Shown in pieces: positions 28,114-36,617 of a DNA stretch of 64,000 nucleotides. How positions within the stretch are numbered: the first letter of the stretch is position 1; the number at the start of each line of letters is the position of its first letter. The DNA is from Paenibacillus sp. V4I7 (GTDB lineage Bacteria; Bacillota; Bacilli; Paenibacillales; NBRC-103111). The position numbers were made by a program, and so were the translations under genes. The notes under the pieces are model-generated. The model did no database searches, was not told the DNA's origin, and saw nothing but the letters and a program-made list of their open reading frames with translations. The DNA lies in NCBI RefSeq assembly GCF_030817275.1, contig NZ_JAUSZD010000002.1:8158501-8222500 (forward strand). Direction: 5' to 3'.

Positions 28114-29478
28114 ATGAAAACAACTGGTGAGTTAACAATGGAAGATCGACAACAATACTGGGAAAATGAGATTGTCTTGTTCGGTAAGTATCTTACGGAG
28201 GAAGGCAAATTAAAAACAGAGACCGTAGCAAAGTATGTTTATAGCATACGATTTGTGACGACGGAGTATTTTGTTCGTTACGGGTTGGATTATGAACAGC
28301 TGCAGGGCGAAACGATTGTTGATTTTCTAGGTTATTTCTATATTAGCAAGATGCTGAATAGTTCGAAGTCTGATATCGATTTTTATCTTCCGGCGATCAT
28401 CAAGTGGACGCAATATCTTCTGCAAACAGGCAAGATTTCGTCTCTGCAGGGTATTCAGGTATTAGCTGTGTGTCATTATAAGGAGTTTTTTGCTGACCGG
28501 TTTGATCAATATGCGAATGCGAAAAGTGATAAAGCCATGGAGAAGTGGTTTTACTCCAATGATATCGAAGTTTACTTGGCTCAGCAAAAGCCTAAATCTG
28601 CATCTGTAAAACTGAATGCTATTGTGGTTGATAACAATCTGCTTGAACAATGGATGGATGAAAAGACAGTTGTACCTCAAATCGTTGCAGATTTTCAAAT
28701 GTTTCTGGCTTCCTTGCAGGATGCCAAGAATATTAAATTGACGCCGGCCAGACAGCATTTGCCACGGAAGTTTTGGAGAGAGCTCGACGAGAAGCTGCAA
28801 TGGAATCTTTTTCGCAAACCGACATTGAACCAGGATCAAGAACCCTTGTTTCAGTTCTTTTTCTATGCAGCGGAAGCATTAGGGTTGATAGCAGAGCGCA
28901 AGCAGCAGTGTGAAGTTACGAATCAGGCCGTAAGATTTCTCGCTTTATCAGATAAGGAACAGGCAGTCGTACTATTAGATGCGCTTTGGAATAAAGTTGA
29001 ATGGGGAAATTTGCAGGAATTGGGCGAAGGCGGTTATCCTGAAGCGATCCAGGTCTTAAGAGAGCCAATTGCGAGTGTGCTAGCAAGTTGGGTTGTTGGT
29101 CACGAGCATGATGTGCAAAAAGAATGGAAGAAGAATAGGCAATCTGGGAAGCTGCTTGACACGAGTGCAGATGTTTTTCTTCATTCGGTTGTATCTGTAT
29201 TGATACGTTTTGAATTGATTAATGCCCAATTTAGGCCGGAGTCTGAAATCAAGTATGCTTTTCAAAGAACGCCACGTATCATGACGATAAAAGATTCGGG
29301 AATGCGCGTTTTCCGCTATTTTGCTAATGAAAATGTTCAACCTAAGTTGAAGCCGGAGGTAGTTCGTGTCATCCATTCTATGAATGATCTAAAGGCTGTT
29401 TCTGTTAAAAGTAAAATCGGACGCAATGATCCTTGCCTATGCGGGAGCGGGAAGAAATATAAAAAATGTTGTTTGTAG
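28114..29478 (+). CDS. SEC-C motif protein with recombinase-like N-terminal helical domain
   Basis: 454 residues. The C-terminus is a clear SEC-C zinc-binding motif: RNDPCLCGSGKKYKKCC, with the CxC-x8-CC pattern. Residues 15-105 (FGKYLTEEGKLKTETVAKYV, IRFVTTEYFVRYGLD, ALIIKWTQYLL-like helices) resemble the SAM-like core-binding fold of tyrosine recombinases, but no catalytic recombinase domain follows. The middle has no motif I recognise. SEC-C motifs bind zinc and often ribosome or nucleic-acid partners, so the protein may bind nucleic acid; that is inference. Start ATG 28114 has GGAG at 8 nt. It sits between the ydcC-like gene and alr, genes that adjoin in Bacillus. Confidence 0.65.
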   Translation: MKTTGELTMEDRQQYWENEIVLFGKYLTEEGKLKTETVAKYVYSIRFVTTEYFVRYGLDYEQLQGETIVDFLGYFYISKMLNSSKSDIDFYLPAIIKWTQYLLQTGKISSLQGIQVLAVCHYKEFFADRFDQYANAKSDKAMEKWFYSNDIEVYLAQQKPKSASVKLNAIVVDNNLLEQWMDEKTVVPQIVADFQMFLASLQDAKNIKLTPARQHLPRKFWRELDEKLQWNLFRKPTLNQDQEPLFQFFFYAAEALGLIAERKQQCEVTNQAVRFLALSDKEQAVVLLDALWNKVEWGNLQELGEGGYPEAIQVLREPIASVLASWVVGHEHDVQKEWKKNRQSGKLLDTSADVFLHSVVSVLIRFELINAQFRPESEIKYAFQRTPRIMTIKDSGMRVFRYFANENVQPKLKPEVVRVIHSMNDLKAVSVKSKIGRNDPCLCGSGKKYKKCCL

Positions 29479-29559
29479 GCCTGCAAAAGTAAGGTTGACA
29501 GTTTTTCGTGATTAGGATTAACATAGGTTTACTGCAATGGATAAAAGAGGTGAGCACTG

Positions 29560-30750
29560 GTGGATGCTTTTTATCGTCCCACGTGGGTAGAAATTTCGTT
29601 AGATGCACTGCGAAGCAACATTGAAGGTTTTCAGAAGGTACTGCCGGCAGGAATGAAACAAATGGCAGTCGTTAAAGCTGATGCGTACGGACACGGGGCT
29701 GTTGAAGTATCCAAAGAGGCTCTCGCCGCGGGTGTGGATTACTTGGGTGTGGCGTTTTTTGATGAAGCGTTGGAGCTAAGGAATGCAGGGATCACCGCAC
29801 CTATTCTGGTACTTGGCTATACGCCTCCAGAAGGGGTTGATAGAGCGCGTGAACTCGATGTGACGATTGCTGTCTATAGTAGAGATGTTCTCGAAAAGCT
29901 TTGTTATCAGGGGCAAATGAAAGATGGGGCGCTTCAAAAGAAGCTAAAGATCCATATCAAGCTGGATACTGGCATGGGGCGGCTTGGTTTGCACACGGAA
30001 GAGGATGCTATTCCATTTATTGAGGAAGCGTTGACGCTGCCGAATGTGGAAGTTGAGGGTTTATTCACGCATTACGCGAATGCAGACGAAGTAGATAAGA
30101 GCTATACGATGGAGCAGTATCACCGTTTTGAGCGAATTGTGAGCTATTTTACGGATAAAGGTGTTAAGTTTCCATATATACATGCAGGCAATAGCGCGGC
30201 GGCCATAGATTTGCCAGGTTTGACGTATTCAATGGTACGGTTGGGGATTTCGATGTATGGCTTGTATCCTTCCGAGGATGTAGATCAAGCGAAAATAGAG
30301 TTAAAGCCGGTACTAAGTCTCAAAACAGGGATTGTTCATCTTAAAACGCTGCCTCCAGGCTCTGGAGTTAGCTATGGCACGATTTATCACACCAAGGGCC
30401 ACGAACAAATTGGGACACTGCCGATTGGGTATGCGGATGGGTATTCTCGGATGCTTTCGGGTAAAGCGGAGGTTCTTGTTCGGGGCAAAAGAGTGCCGAT
30501 CGTCGGTAAAATCTGTATGGATCAATGTATGATCAATGTATCGGATGTACCGGATGTTCAGTCTCTGGACGAGGTTGTGGTGATCGGGGAGCAAGACGGA
30601 GAGCACATTACGGCTGAAGATGTAGCTCGTCAGTTAGGTACTGTTAACTATGAAATTATTTGTATGATTTCACATCGTGTTGCGCGTGTGTATGTGCGTG
30701 ACGGCAAACGTATAGATGCAATTAATCCTCTCATGCGGCATCGCTACTAA
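29560..30750 (+). CDS. alr: Alanine racemase
   Basis: 396 residues. PLP enzyme that makes D-alanine for peptidoglycan and spore germination control. The PLP lysine is in AVVKADAYGHGAVE (residues 36-49). The second catalytic residue, the Tyr in GSGVSYGTIY, and the structural motifs HIKLDTGMGRLG, IHAGNSAAAID and VGKICMDQCMINV are present. GTG at 29560 has AGAGGTGA in front. It heads the conserved alr-ndoAI-ndoA-tex order. Confidence 0.95.
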   Translation: MDAFYRPTWVEISLDALRSNIEGFQKVLPAGMKQMAVVKADAYGHGAVEVSKEALAAGVDYLGVAFFDEALELRNAGITAPILVLGYTPPEGVDRARELDVTIAVYSRDVLEKLCYQGQMKDGALQKKLKIHIKLDTGMGRLGLHTEEDAIPFIEEALTLPNVEVEGLFTHYANADEVDKSYTMEQYHRFERIVSYFTDKGVKFPYIHAGNSAAAIDLPGLTYSMVRLGISMYGLYPSEDVDQAKIELKPVLSLKTGIVHLKTLPPGSGVSYGTIYHTKGHEQIGTLPIGYADGYSRMLSGKAEVLVRGKRVPIVGKICMDQCMINVSDVPDVQSLDEVVVIGEQDGEHITAEDVARQLGTVNYEIICMISHRVARVYVRDGKRIDAINPLMRHRY

Positions 30751-30956
30751 AAGTAACAGATTAATTTACCATTTATTTTTGTGCTAGATGGAGAGGATTT
30801 TCCGAATAGGCTATCGAATACTATGTAAGTAGGAATCTTATATCCAAGTGTGTAACATATTTGATATACTGAATGCATATATCTATTGTATAAATTGGTT
30901 TTTGGAAAGACATACTGGTAATATTGTCTTTGTATCGTTTCTGGGGGTGCGAGAGT

Positions 30957-31238
30957 GTGAGCAATGCGCATAATACGAAAAGGATCATGATTAGCTTGCC
31001 TGACAATCTGTTGCAAGAAGTGGACGGTATTGTCGAGAAGGAGAATTCCAATCGCAGCGAATTTATTCGCCAGGCAATGAAGCTGTATTTAATTGAACGT
31101 AAAAAGCGCAGTCTACGCGAATCCATGCAGCGTGGGTATATGGAGATGGCGAAAATAAATCTCAGCATGGCATCTGAAGCTTTTCAAGCGGAGGAAGAAG
31201 CGGACGGTACGCTTGATCGCTTAGTAAGCGGGGTGTAA
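30957..31238 (+). CDS. ndoAI: Antitoxin EndoAI (MazE-like, ribbon-helix-helix)
   Basis: 93 residues. The N-terminal RHH DNA-binding part (KRIMISLPDNLLQEVDGIVEKE, NRSEFIRQAMKLYL) is followed by a flexible acidic tail that in the Bacillus protein wraps the toxin. It neutralises NdoA and probably represses its own promoter. GTG at 30957, with GGGGGTG 7 nt upstream, is chosen over upstream in-frame starts. Separated from ndoA by 3 bp. Confidence 0.9.
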   Translation: MSNAHNTKRIMISLPDNLLQEVDGIVEKENSNRSEFIRQAMKLYLIERKKRSLRESMQRGYMEMAKINLSMASEAFQAEEEADGTLDRLVSGV

Positions 31239-31241
31239 GCA

Positions 31242-31592
31242 GTGATTGTCAAACGTGGTGATGTTTTTTTCGCAGATCTTTCGCCGGTTGTAGGGTCGGA
31301 GCAGGGAGGGGTTCGTCCTGTTCTAGTGATCCAAAATGATATCGGCAACCGCTTTAGCCCAACCGTGATTGTTGCAGCGATTACAGCTCAAATCCAGAAG
31401 GCGAAGCTTCCCACGCATGTGGAAATCGATGCGGAAACGCATGGTTTCGACAGAGATTCGGTGATTCTGCTTGAACAAATCAGAACAATCGATAAGCAAC
31501 GGCTTACGGACAAAATTACGCATTTGGATGAAGAAACGATGCGCAAAGTTGACGATGCTTTGCAAATTAGTGTGGGACTGATAGAGTTTTGA
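31242..31592 (+). CDS. ndoA: Endoribonuclease EndoA (MazF toxin)
   Basis: 116 residues, the exact usual length. Cleaves single-stranded mRNA at short motifs (UACAU in the Bacillus enzyme). VKRGDVFFADLSPVVGSEQGG carries the catalytic Arg region, RPVLVIQNDIGNRFSPTVIV the Thr/Ser site, and LEQIRTIDKQRL the dimer region. GTG start, 3 bp after the antitoxin stop; a terminator follows. The conserved chromosomal position beside alr argues for a resident stress system and not a mobile addiction module. Confidence 0.95.
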   Translation: MIVKRGDVFFADLSPVVGSEQGGVRPVLVIQNDIGNRFSPTVIVAAITAQIQKAKLPTHVEIDAETHGFDRDSVILLEQIRTIDKQRLTDKITHLDEETMRKVDDALQISVGLIEF

Positions 31593-31608
31593 ATAGGATC
31601 AGGAACGG

Positions 31609-31636
31609 ACGAGGGTGCAAGGTTCCCTCGTTTTTT
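31609..31636 (+). terminator. Rho-independent terminator after ndoA
   Basis: Perfect stem ACGAGGG/CCCTCGT, 9-nt loop, six T. Confidence 0.88.
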
Positions 31637-31688
31637 GGTTTGTATACATACATTGGAATAGAAATGAATAGAAGTGGGGGAACTGGTT

Positions 31689-33986
31689 GTGGCAAATGCG
31701 GAAGAGCTGAAAATTAAGGCTAGTGAAATGGAAGAGCAAAAGTTGAGCGAGACAGAGGGAAAGAAGACAAAGGCTAGTGAGTATGAAGAGCCAAGGGAGA
31801 AAGTACAGATCTCCGAAGAAAAGAAAGCAGAGATCCAGGAGCGTATCCTGAAGCAGATCTCTGCTGAGTTGCAGCTGCCGGCTGGCAAAGTGAAGACAAC
31901 GATGGGGCTGCTCGATGAGGGCAACACGATTCCTTTTATCGCACGTTACCGCAAAGAGATGACAGGCGAGCTGGATGAGAACCAGCTGCGAGATATCGAG
32001 GATCGGTTGCAGTACTTGCGCAACCTTGAGGATCGTAAGATCGAGGTTGTTCGTTTAATTGATGAGCAGGGCAAGTTGACGGATGAACTGCGCAAGTCGA
32101 TTGAAGGCGCTGCGAAGCTGCAGGAAATCGAGGATTTGTACAGACCGTTCCGTCAAAAGCGCAAAACGAGAGCGAGCGTTGCCAAAGAGCGCGGTCTTGA
32201 GCCGTTAGCGGAATGGATTTGGAAGCAGCCTCGTCAAGGCTCGCTGGAACAAGAAGCAGCGCGTTATGTGAACGCGGACAAGCAGGTAGGAAGCGCCGCT
32301 GATGCGATTCAAGGCGCAATGGATATTCTTGCGGAGAATATCGCGGACGATGCTAAGATTCGAGCTTGGGTGCGTAGATATACGCATGATCAGGGGATTT
32401 TGCGTACGGAGGCCAAAGATGCAAAGGCTGAATCCGTCTATGAGATGTACTACGCCTATCAAGAGCCTGTTAAACGCTTGCCGCCTCACCGTATTCTCGC
32501 GATTAATCGTGGAGAGCGGGAGGACATCCTAAAGGTTGGCTTGGATGTTGCGGTCGATAAAATTCACGATTATATGGTTAGACAAGTCGTGAAAGGTGAT
32601 TCCGTTGTTCGCGACGTGCTTCGCTCCGTTGTAGAGGATGCTTATAAAAGATTACTTGCGCCTTCTATTGAGCGCGAAGTGCGCGGTGAAATGACCGAGA
32701 TGGGCGAGGAGCAAGCGATTAAGATTTTCGCGGAAAATCTACGGAATCTGCTGCTCCAAGCCCCGGTCAAAGGGCACGTGGTGCTGGGTGTCGATCCAGC
32801 TTACCGGACAGGCTGTAAGCTGGCCGTCATAGACGACACCGGTAAAATGCTTGAAATCGCCGTCACCTACCCGACGCCACCGAATAATAAGGTGGCGGAA
32901 GCGAAGGCGAAGTTCAAGCAGTTGATCAGCAAGCATGGTGTCGAGCTGATCGTTATCGGTAATGGGACGGCTTCCCGTGAAACGGAGCAGTTTGTTGCGG
33001 AGCTGATTGCTGAGATCAAGGAGCAGAAGCTCAAGTACTTGATCGTAAGCGAAGCGGGGGCGAGCGTGTACTCCGCGTCAAAGCTGGCGCAGACGGAGTT
33101 CCCGGAGCTCGACGTAGCCGAGCGCAGCGCGATCTCGATCGCGCGGAGGCTGCAGGACCCGCTCGCGGAGCTTGTGAAGATCGAGCCGAAGGCCATCGGC
33201 GTCGGGCAGTACCAGCATGACGTTTCGCAGAAACGTCTGGACGAGAACTTGAAGGCCGTCGTAGAGTCGGCCGTTAACCATGTCGGCGTGGACCTGAACA
33301 CGGCGTCCCCGTCCTTGCTCTCGTACGTGTCGGGCGTGAATGCGACACTGGCGAAGAACATCGTCAAGTATCGCGAGGAGAACGGCAAGTTCAGCTCCCG
33401 ACAGGAGCTGTCGAAGGTTCCGCGCCTTGGCGCGAAAACCTTCGAGCAGTGTGTCGGGTTCATGCGGATTCCGGGCGGCCGTAACCCGCTCGACAACACC
33501 CCGATCCATCCGGAGTCTTACGACGTGGTGGATCGGCTGTTCAAGGAGCTGCGCCTAGAGTTGGCGCAGCTTGGCTCACAGCAGCTGCTGGCGCTGCTGC
33601 AGACGCTGGAGCCAGAGGAACTGGCTCCTAAGCTGGGCGTAGGTGTCCCGACGATGCGGGACATCCTAGACAGCCTGCAGCGGCCTGGGCGAGATCCGCG
33701 GGACGAAGTCCCTGCGCCGATCTTCCGCACCGATGTGCTGCAGCTTGAAGACCTTGTGCCGGGCATGGAATTGACCGGCACGGTGCGCAACGTTATCGAC
33801 TTCGGTGCCTTCGTCGATATCGGCATTAAGAACGATGGGCTGGTGCATATTTCCCAGCTCAAGAACGGCTTCGTGAAACACCCCATGGATGTGGTGTCCG
33901 TTGGGGACATCGTCCAAGTATGGGTGCTTAGCGTAGACGAGAAAAAAGGCCGCGTTGGCTTGACTATGAAAAAGCCTCAGCAATAG
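31689..33986 (+). CDS. tex: Tex family RNA-binding transcription accessory protein
   Basis: 765 residues (YdcI family). Domain order is typical: a charged extension to about residue 45, N-terminal helical region (TTMGLLDEGNTIPFIARYRKEMTG), YqgF/RNase H-like domain (VLGVDPAYRTGCKLAVID, GNGTASRETE), helix-hairpin-helix (DLNTASPSLLSYVSGV, VPRLGAKTFEQCVGFMRI), and a C-terminal S1 domain (VPGMELTGTVRNVIDFGAFVDIGI). Binds nucleic acid. GTG 31689 has GGGGGAA upstream; GTG 31674 is an alternative. The 3' third is notably GC-rich compared with the window, which creates many false open frames on other strands. Confidence 0.93.
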   Translation: MANAEELKIKASEMEEQKLSETEGKKTKASEYEEPREKVQISEEKKAEIQERILKQISAELQLPAGKVKTTMGLLDEGNTIPFIARYRKEMTGELDENQLRDIEDRLQYLRNLEDRKIEVVRLIDEQGKLTDELRKSIEGAAKLQEIEDLYRPFRQKRKTRASVAKERGLEPLAEWIWKQPRQGSLEQEAARYVNADKQVGSAADAIQGAMDILAENIADDAKIRAWVRRYTHDQGILRTEAKDAKAESVYEMYYAYQEPVKRLPPHRILAINRGEREDILKVGLDVAVDKIHDYMVRQVVKGDSVVRDVLRSVVEDAYKRLLAPSIEREVRGEMTEMGEEQAIKIFAENLRNLLLQAPVKGHVVLGVDPAYRTGCKLAVIDDTGKMLEIAVTYPTPPNNKVAEAKAKFKQLISKHGVELIVIGNGTASRETEQFVAELIAEIKEQKLKYLIVSEAGASVYSASKLAQTEFPELDVAERSAISIARRLQDPLAELVKIEPKAIGVGQYQHDVSQKRLDENLKAVVESAVNHVGVDLNTASPSLLSYVSGVNATLAKNIVKYREENGKFSSRQELSKVPRLGAKTFEQCVGFMRIPGGRNPLDNTPIHPESYDVVDRLFKELRLELAQLGSQQLLALLQTLEPEELAPKLGVGVPTMRDILDSLQRPGRDPRDEVPAPIFRTDVLQLEDLVPGMELTGTVRNVIDFGAFVDIGIKNDGLVHISQLKNGFVKHPMDVVSVGDIVQVWVLSVDEKKGRVGLTMKKPQQ

Positions 33987-33994
33987 ATTGATTA

Positions 33995-34028
33995 AGCAGT
34001 TGGCAGCGTTATGCTCCCAGCTGCTTTT
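33995..34028 (+). terminator. Rho-independent terminator after tex
   Basis: AGCAGTTGG/CCCAGCTGCT stem (one mismatch) with a loop of about 12 nt and seven T. Confidence 0.8.
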
Positions 34029-34044
34029 TTTGTAGGCTGATCGC

Positions 34045-34245
34045 TGGCTAATTAGAGCCTCCAAAGGCTGCTATTCTTCCTGTGTTATGCCATATTCGAT
34101 AAATAGAAGCTCCTAGGGACTCTTATTCGGAAAAAAATAAGAATATTAATAATGAAATTTACAAATAAGAGCCTGTAGAGACTTCTATTTCAATATTTTT
34201 GGCCGAAATTGCTCAAATAACAGCCTTTAGGGACTCCTAATTTAC
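34045..34245. repeat. Four copies of a 27-bp imperfect palindrome
   Basis: Similar units stand near 34051-34076, 34100-34127, 34163-34191 and 34216-34244. The shared pattern is AAATA-xxAGCCT-xTAGxGACT-xxTATTT, each able to fold on itself. Spacing is 50-65 bp with AT-rich sequence between. No frame with a start runs through the stretch. They look like a small dispersed intergenic repeat family. Confidence 0.6.
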
Positions 34246-34312
34246 GGTGGCTGAGAGTATATCCAACCAAGATAGCTACATAGCTACCTGAGATCCATTA
34301 AACTCCTTAAGT

Positions 34313-34975
34313 TACTCGTACGCCCAACCAAGAGTCGTTACCGAGATCAGCCAAACTCCACATCATCCTTCCTTAAGTTACTCGTACGCCCAGCCAAGAG
34401 TCGTTACCGACATCAACCAAACTCCACATCATCCTTCCTTAAGTTACTTGTACGCCAAACCAAGAGGCGATACCGACATCAGCCAACCTCCACATCATCC
34501 TTCCTTAAGTTACTTGTACGCCAAACCAAGAGGCGTTCCCAACATCAATCAATCTCCACATCATCCTTCCTTAACGTAATCGTACGCTCAACCAAAAGGC
34601 GTTACCAACATCAGCCAACCTCCACATTATCCTTCCTTAAGGTACTCGTACGCCCAACCAAAAGGCGATACCGACATCAGCCAAACTCCACATCATCCTT
34701 CCTTAAGTTACTCGTACGCCCACCCAAGAGGCGATACCGACATCAGCCAAGCTCTACATCATCCTTCCTTAAGTTACTCGTTACGCCCGACCAAGAGGCG
34801 TTACCGACATCAGCCAAGCTCTACATCATCCTTCCTTAAGTTACTCGTTCGCCTAACTAAGAGGCGTTACCGTCATAAACCAGTCTCCACATCCTCCTCC
34901 CCAAAGTTACTCTAAACGCTCACCTGCGAGCGTCATCTCCTACCCGACATCATCCTCTCCAACAAGTTAATCAAT
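34313..34975. repeat. Tandem array of a 66-bp unit (about nine copies plus a degenerate tail)
   Basis: Each unit begins CCTTAAGTTACTCGTACGCC, continues ACCAAGAGGCGTTACCGACA, then TCAGCCAAxCTCCACATCAT and CCTT. Seven copies are 66 bp; the eighth gains a base (GTTACG for GTACG), and the last ones diverge toward 34975. Units differ at 5-15 positions, so the array is old. No spacers interrupt it. The + strand has an open frame through units 1-7 only because 66 is divisible by three; it has no start codon. Confidence 0.85.
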
Positions 34976-35002
34976 ACTCCCCAGCATGGGAGGTTAGTGG
35001 GT

Positions 35003-35539
35003 CTATTTATGAACGGGCCCCACATCCTTCAAAGAGTAAACCATTACATTCCGCTGACCAGCGACAAGAGAGATCATCCCTTCCAGGGATAAGCGTTTTA
35101 GCCATTCTGCAGCGATACGAATATTTACATTGCATTCTGCAGCGACATCCCGCAGTCTAACTTTGCCACTGCGACGCTTGGCAATTTGAATGACAAGCTG
35201 CTTCCTTAACTCCCACTTATCGATTTCTAGGCTGGCGATGGGGGAGAGAGGCGATATTTGAGTAGTTGACTTTCTAGGAATCAGAACATAAACATTATTT
35301 TTCTGAACTACACTCATCTTGCCTTGTACTAGTCCTTTTTGCTCATGAAAAGCATTCATCTTGCCCTGCACAAATTTTGGTTTCTCTTGAGCTGAATTTC
35401 TCTCACCGAAACTCTCCAGCCCCTGCCCAAAACCACGCTGAGCCATCAATTCAGCGCCACTCATCCAACCAACAAACCCATGCCTCCCCAATCCAAGTTC
35501 ACGCATTTTTCTTAACCAACCTCTTGTTTTACGTGGCAT
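35003..35539 (-). CDS. Unknown basic protein with C-terminal winged-helix-like region
   Basis: 178 residues. The N-terminus is rich in Arg/Lys and Gly (MPRKTRGWLRKMRELGLGRH). Two short repeats (FVQGKMNAFHEQ, LVQGKMSVVQK) occupy the middle. The last 70 residues (ELRKQLVIQIAKRRSGKVRL, RDVAAECNVNIRIAAEWLKR, LSLEGMISLV) have the spacing of a winged helix-turn-helix, suggesting DNA binding. No family recognised. ATG 35539 follows GGGGAG; a terminator-like hairpin ends only about 30 nt upstream of it on the same strand. It lies beyond the 66-bp repeat array. Confidence 0.55.
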   Translation of the reverse strand: MPRKTRGWLRKMRELGLGRHGFVGWMSGAELMAQRGFGQGLESFGERNSAQEKPKFVQGKMNAFHEQKGLVQGKMSVVQKNNVYVLIPRKSTTQISPLSPIASLEIDKWELRKQLVIQIAKRRSGKVRLRDVAAECNVNIRIAAEWLKRLSLEGMISLVAGQRNVMVYSLKDVGPVHK

Positions 35540-35566
35540 AGTAATCGACTCCCCTTTTTTATGTAC

Positions 35567-35618
35567 GAAAAAAAGCACACCCGAACCGCAGAATCATTCT
35601 GCAAGATCAAGTGTGCTT
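35567..35618 (-). terminator. Terminator or attenuator just upstream of the 178-residue gene
   Basis: On the minus strand AAGCACAC pairs with GTGTGCTT; inside is a second perfect stem GCAGAA/TTCTGC; a run of seven T follows. It ends transcripts coming from the cmpA side. Because it lies immediately before the ribosome site of the gene at 35539, it might act as an attenuator. No antiterminator or ligand-binding fold was recognised. Confidence 0.65.
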
Positions 35619-35691
35619 CACTCCGATAATCTATTACATTTATTTACAGTATAGAGGGCACATTTCAGATATGCAACCTTTTTTTTAACAT

Positions 35692-35802
35692 ATGTTTACT
35701 TTTCTCTGCAAGTAGTAAGTTGCTTTGCTCTTTTCTCTGCAACTAGTAAGTTCCTTTGGTTTAAATTCACTTTTCTCGGCATGCAGTACTTTGCTCTGAT
35801 TT
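35692..35802. repeat. Three degenerate copies of a 32-40-bp unit
   Basis: ACTTTTCTCTGCAAGTAGTA, CTTTTCTCTGCAACTAGTAA and ACTTTTCTCGGCATGCAGTA start three successive units, each followed by a (GTT)-CTTTG segment. It lies in the 326-bp gap between cmpA and the 178-residue gene; I see nothing else in that gap beyond the terminator hairpin. Confidence 0.5.
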
Positions 35803-35865
35803 CACTATGTAAATCTGCATGGCAAAAAAGCCAGCACCCGCTCCGCGCAAGTACTAGCTCTTTTA

Positions 35866-36030
35866 TCAAAATTTACGCTTGCCCGGTCCGTCTGTCGATT
35901 GGGTATCAGGCCACTCCTCTTGTGAGCGGCGGGTGCGGTAAAAGTACCAGCTATCATTCAGCAATCGGATTTGTCTGCGGTTTTTGTTCTGGAAGGCCCG
36001 CATTAATTGATTACAGAGCCATTGCGGCAT
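35866..36030 (-). CDS. cmpA: Cortex morphogenetic protein CmpA
   Basis: 54 residues. The N-terminal 35 residues (MPQWLCNQLMRAFQNKNRRQ, IRLLNDSWYFYR) match CmpA of Bacillus, which acts as the adaptor that delivers SpoIVA to ClpXP during spore-coat assembly quality control. The Bacillus protein is 37 residues; this one has an extra hydrophilic C-terminal tail (RRSQEEWPDTQSTDGPGKRK). ATG 36030 is preceded by GAAGGGGATGGGC. In Bacillus cmpA also lies beside the SprT-like gene ydcK and near tex, so synteny supports the call. Confidence 0.88.
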   Translation of the reverse strand: MPQWLCNQLMRAFQNKNRRQIRLLNDSWYFYRTRRSQEEWPDTQSTDGPGKRKF

Positions 36031-36149
36031 ATGCCCATCCCCTTCTTCGCCATGTAATAATAGCATATGAAGGATTGCTTCGATGGGTGCAGGTCCTTTT
36101 GATTTACGTTACTTTTTTGCTAAGTGTTTTTTAATCGATCTCTTTAAAA

Positions 36150-36503
36150 TTAACCCTCAAATTCCTCTTCATACCACTGTTCCAGTTGGGCTTGAAGCGC
36201 GCGAATTTCAGTCAATAAAGAAATAAGCGGATACGACTTTTCCTGGATGCCAGCGAAGGTCTTTTCCAAACGATTGATGTAATCTAAACCTTGAATTAGG
36301 GTATGTGCTGTGCCAACCAACTCTAAGTCGTCGCATTCTGCAATAACCCGTGGAAGTTGAGGGACTTGATCAGCGGTCAATTTCTCTAATTCTTTGTGCA
36401 ATCTTTGATTCAGAGCTGTCAATTGATAAGAGTAGGAAGATGGCATTTCAACGAATTCTAATTGTTGTTCGAACTTAAGAATGACATATCGCATTTGTGG
36501 CAT
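36150..36503 (-). CDS. Unknown 117-residue helical protein
   Basis: No family recognised. The sequence is acidic and strongly helical (LTALNQRLHKELEKL, EIRALQAQLEQWYEEEFEG), with probable coiled coil at the C-terminus, no Cys, no membrane segment. It reads in the same direction as cmpA and divergent from the SprT-like gene. An AAAGGA site lies about 13 nt before ATG 36503; an in-frame ATG three codons further in is an alternative. Confidence 0.6.
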   Translation of the reverse strand: MPQMRYVILKFEQQLEFVEMPSSYSYQLTALNQRLHKELEKLTADQVPQLPRVIAECDDLELVGTAHTLIQGLDYINRLEKTFAGIQEKSYPLISLLTEIRALQAQLEQWYEEEFEG

Positions 36504-36617
36504 AAGGGTTGTTCAAATCCTTTCTTTAGAAAGCTTTCGATCTTCTTTTCTACTTGACAGTATAGCCGTACATACGGTACAAATTCAAGTGAGAACTTGT
36601 CAAAGGAGCGAATGGGG

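Noticed and set aside
30957..31592. MazE/MazF pair as a recently acquired addiction module
   Set aside because: Its place beside alr and tex is conserved across Bacillales, and base composition matches the neighbours.
32739..33910. Long minus-strand frames inside tex
   Set aside because: They mirror the GC-rich codons of tex, lack ribosome sites and have no recognisable protein features.
34313..34975. The 66-bp repeat array as a CRISPR array or as a coding repeat
   Set aside because: Units follow each other without spacers and no cas genes are near, so it is not CRISPR. The + frame through units 1-7 has no start codon, and a one-base insertion in unit 8 breaks it.
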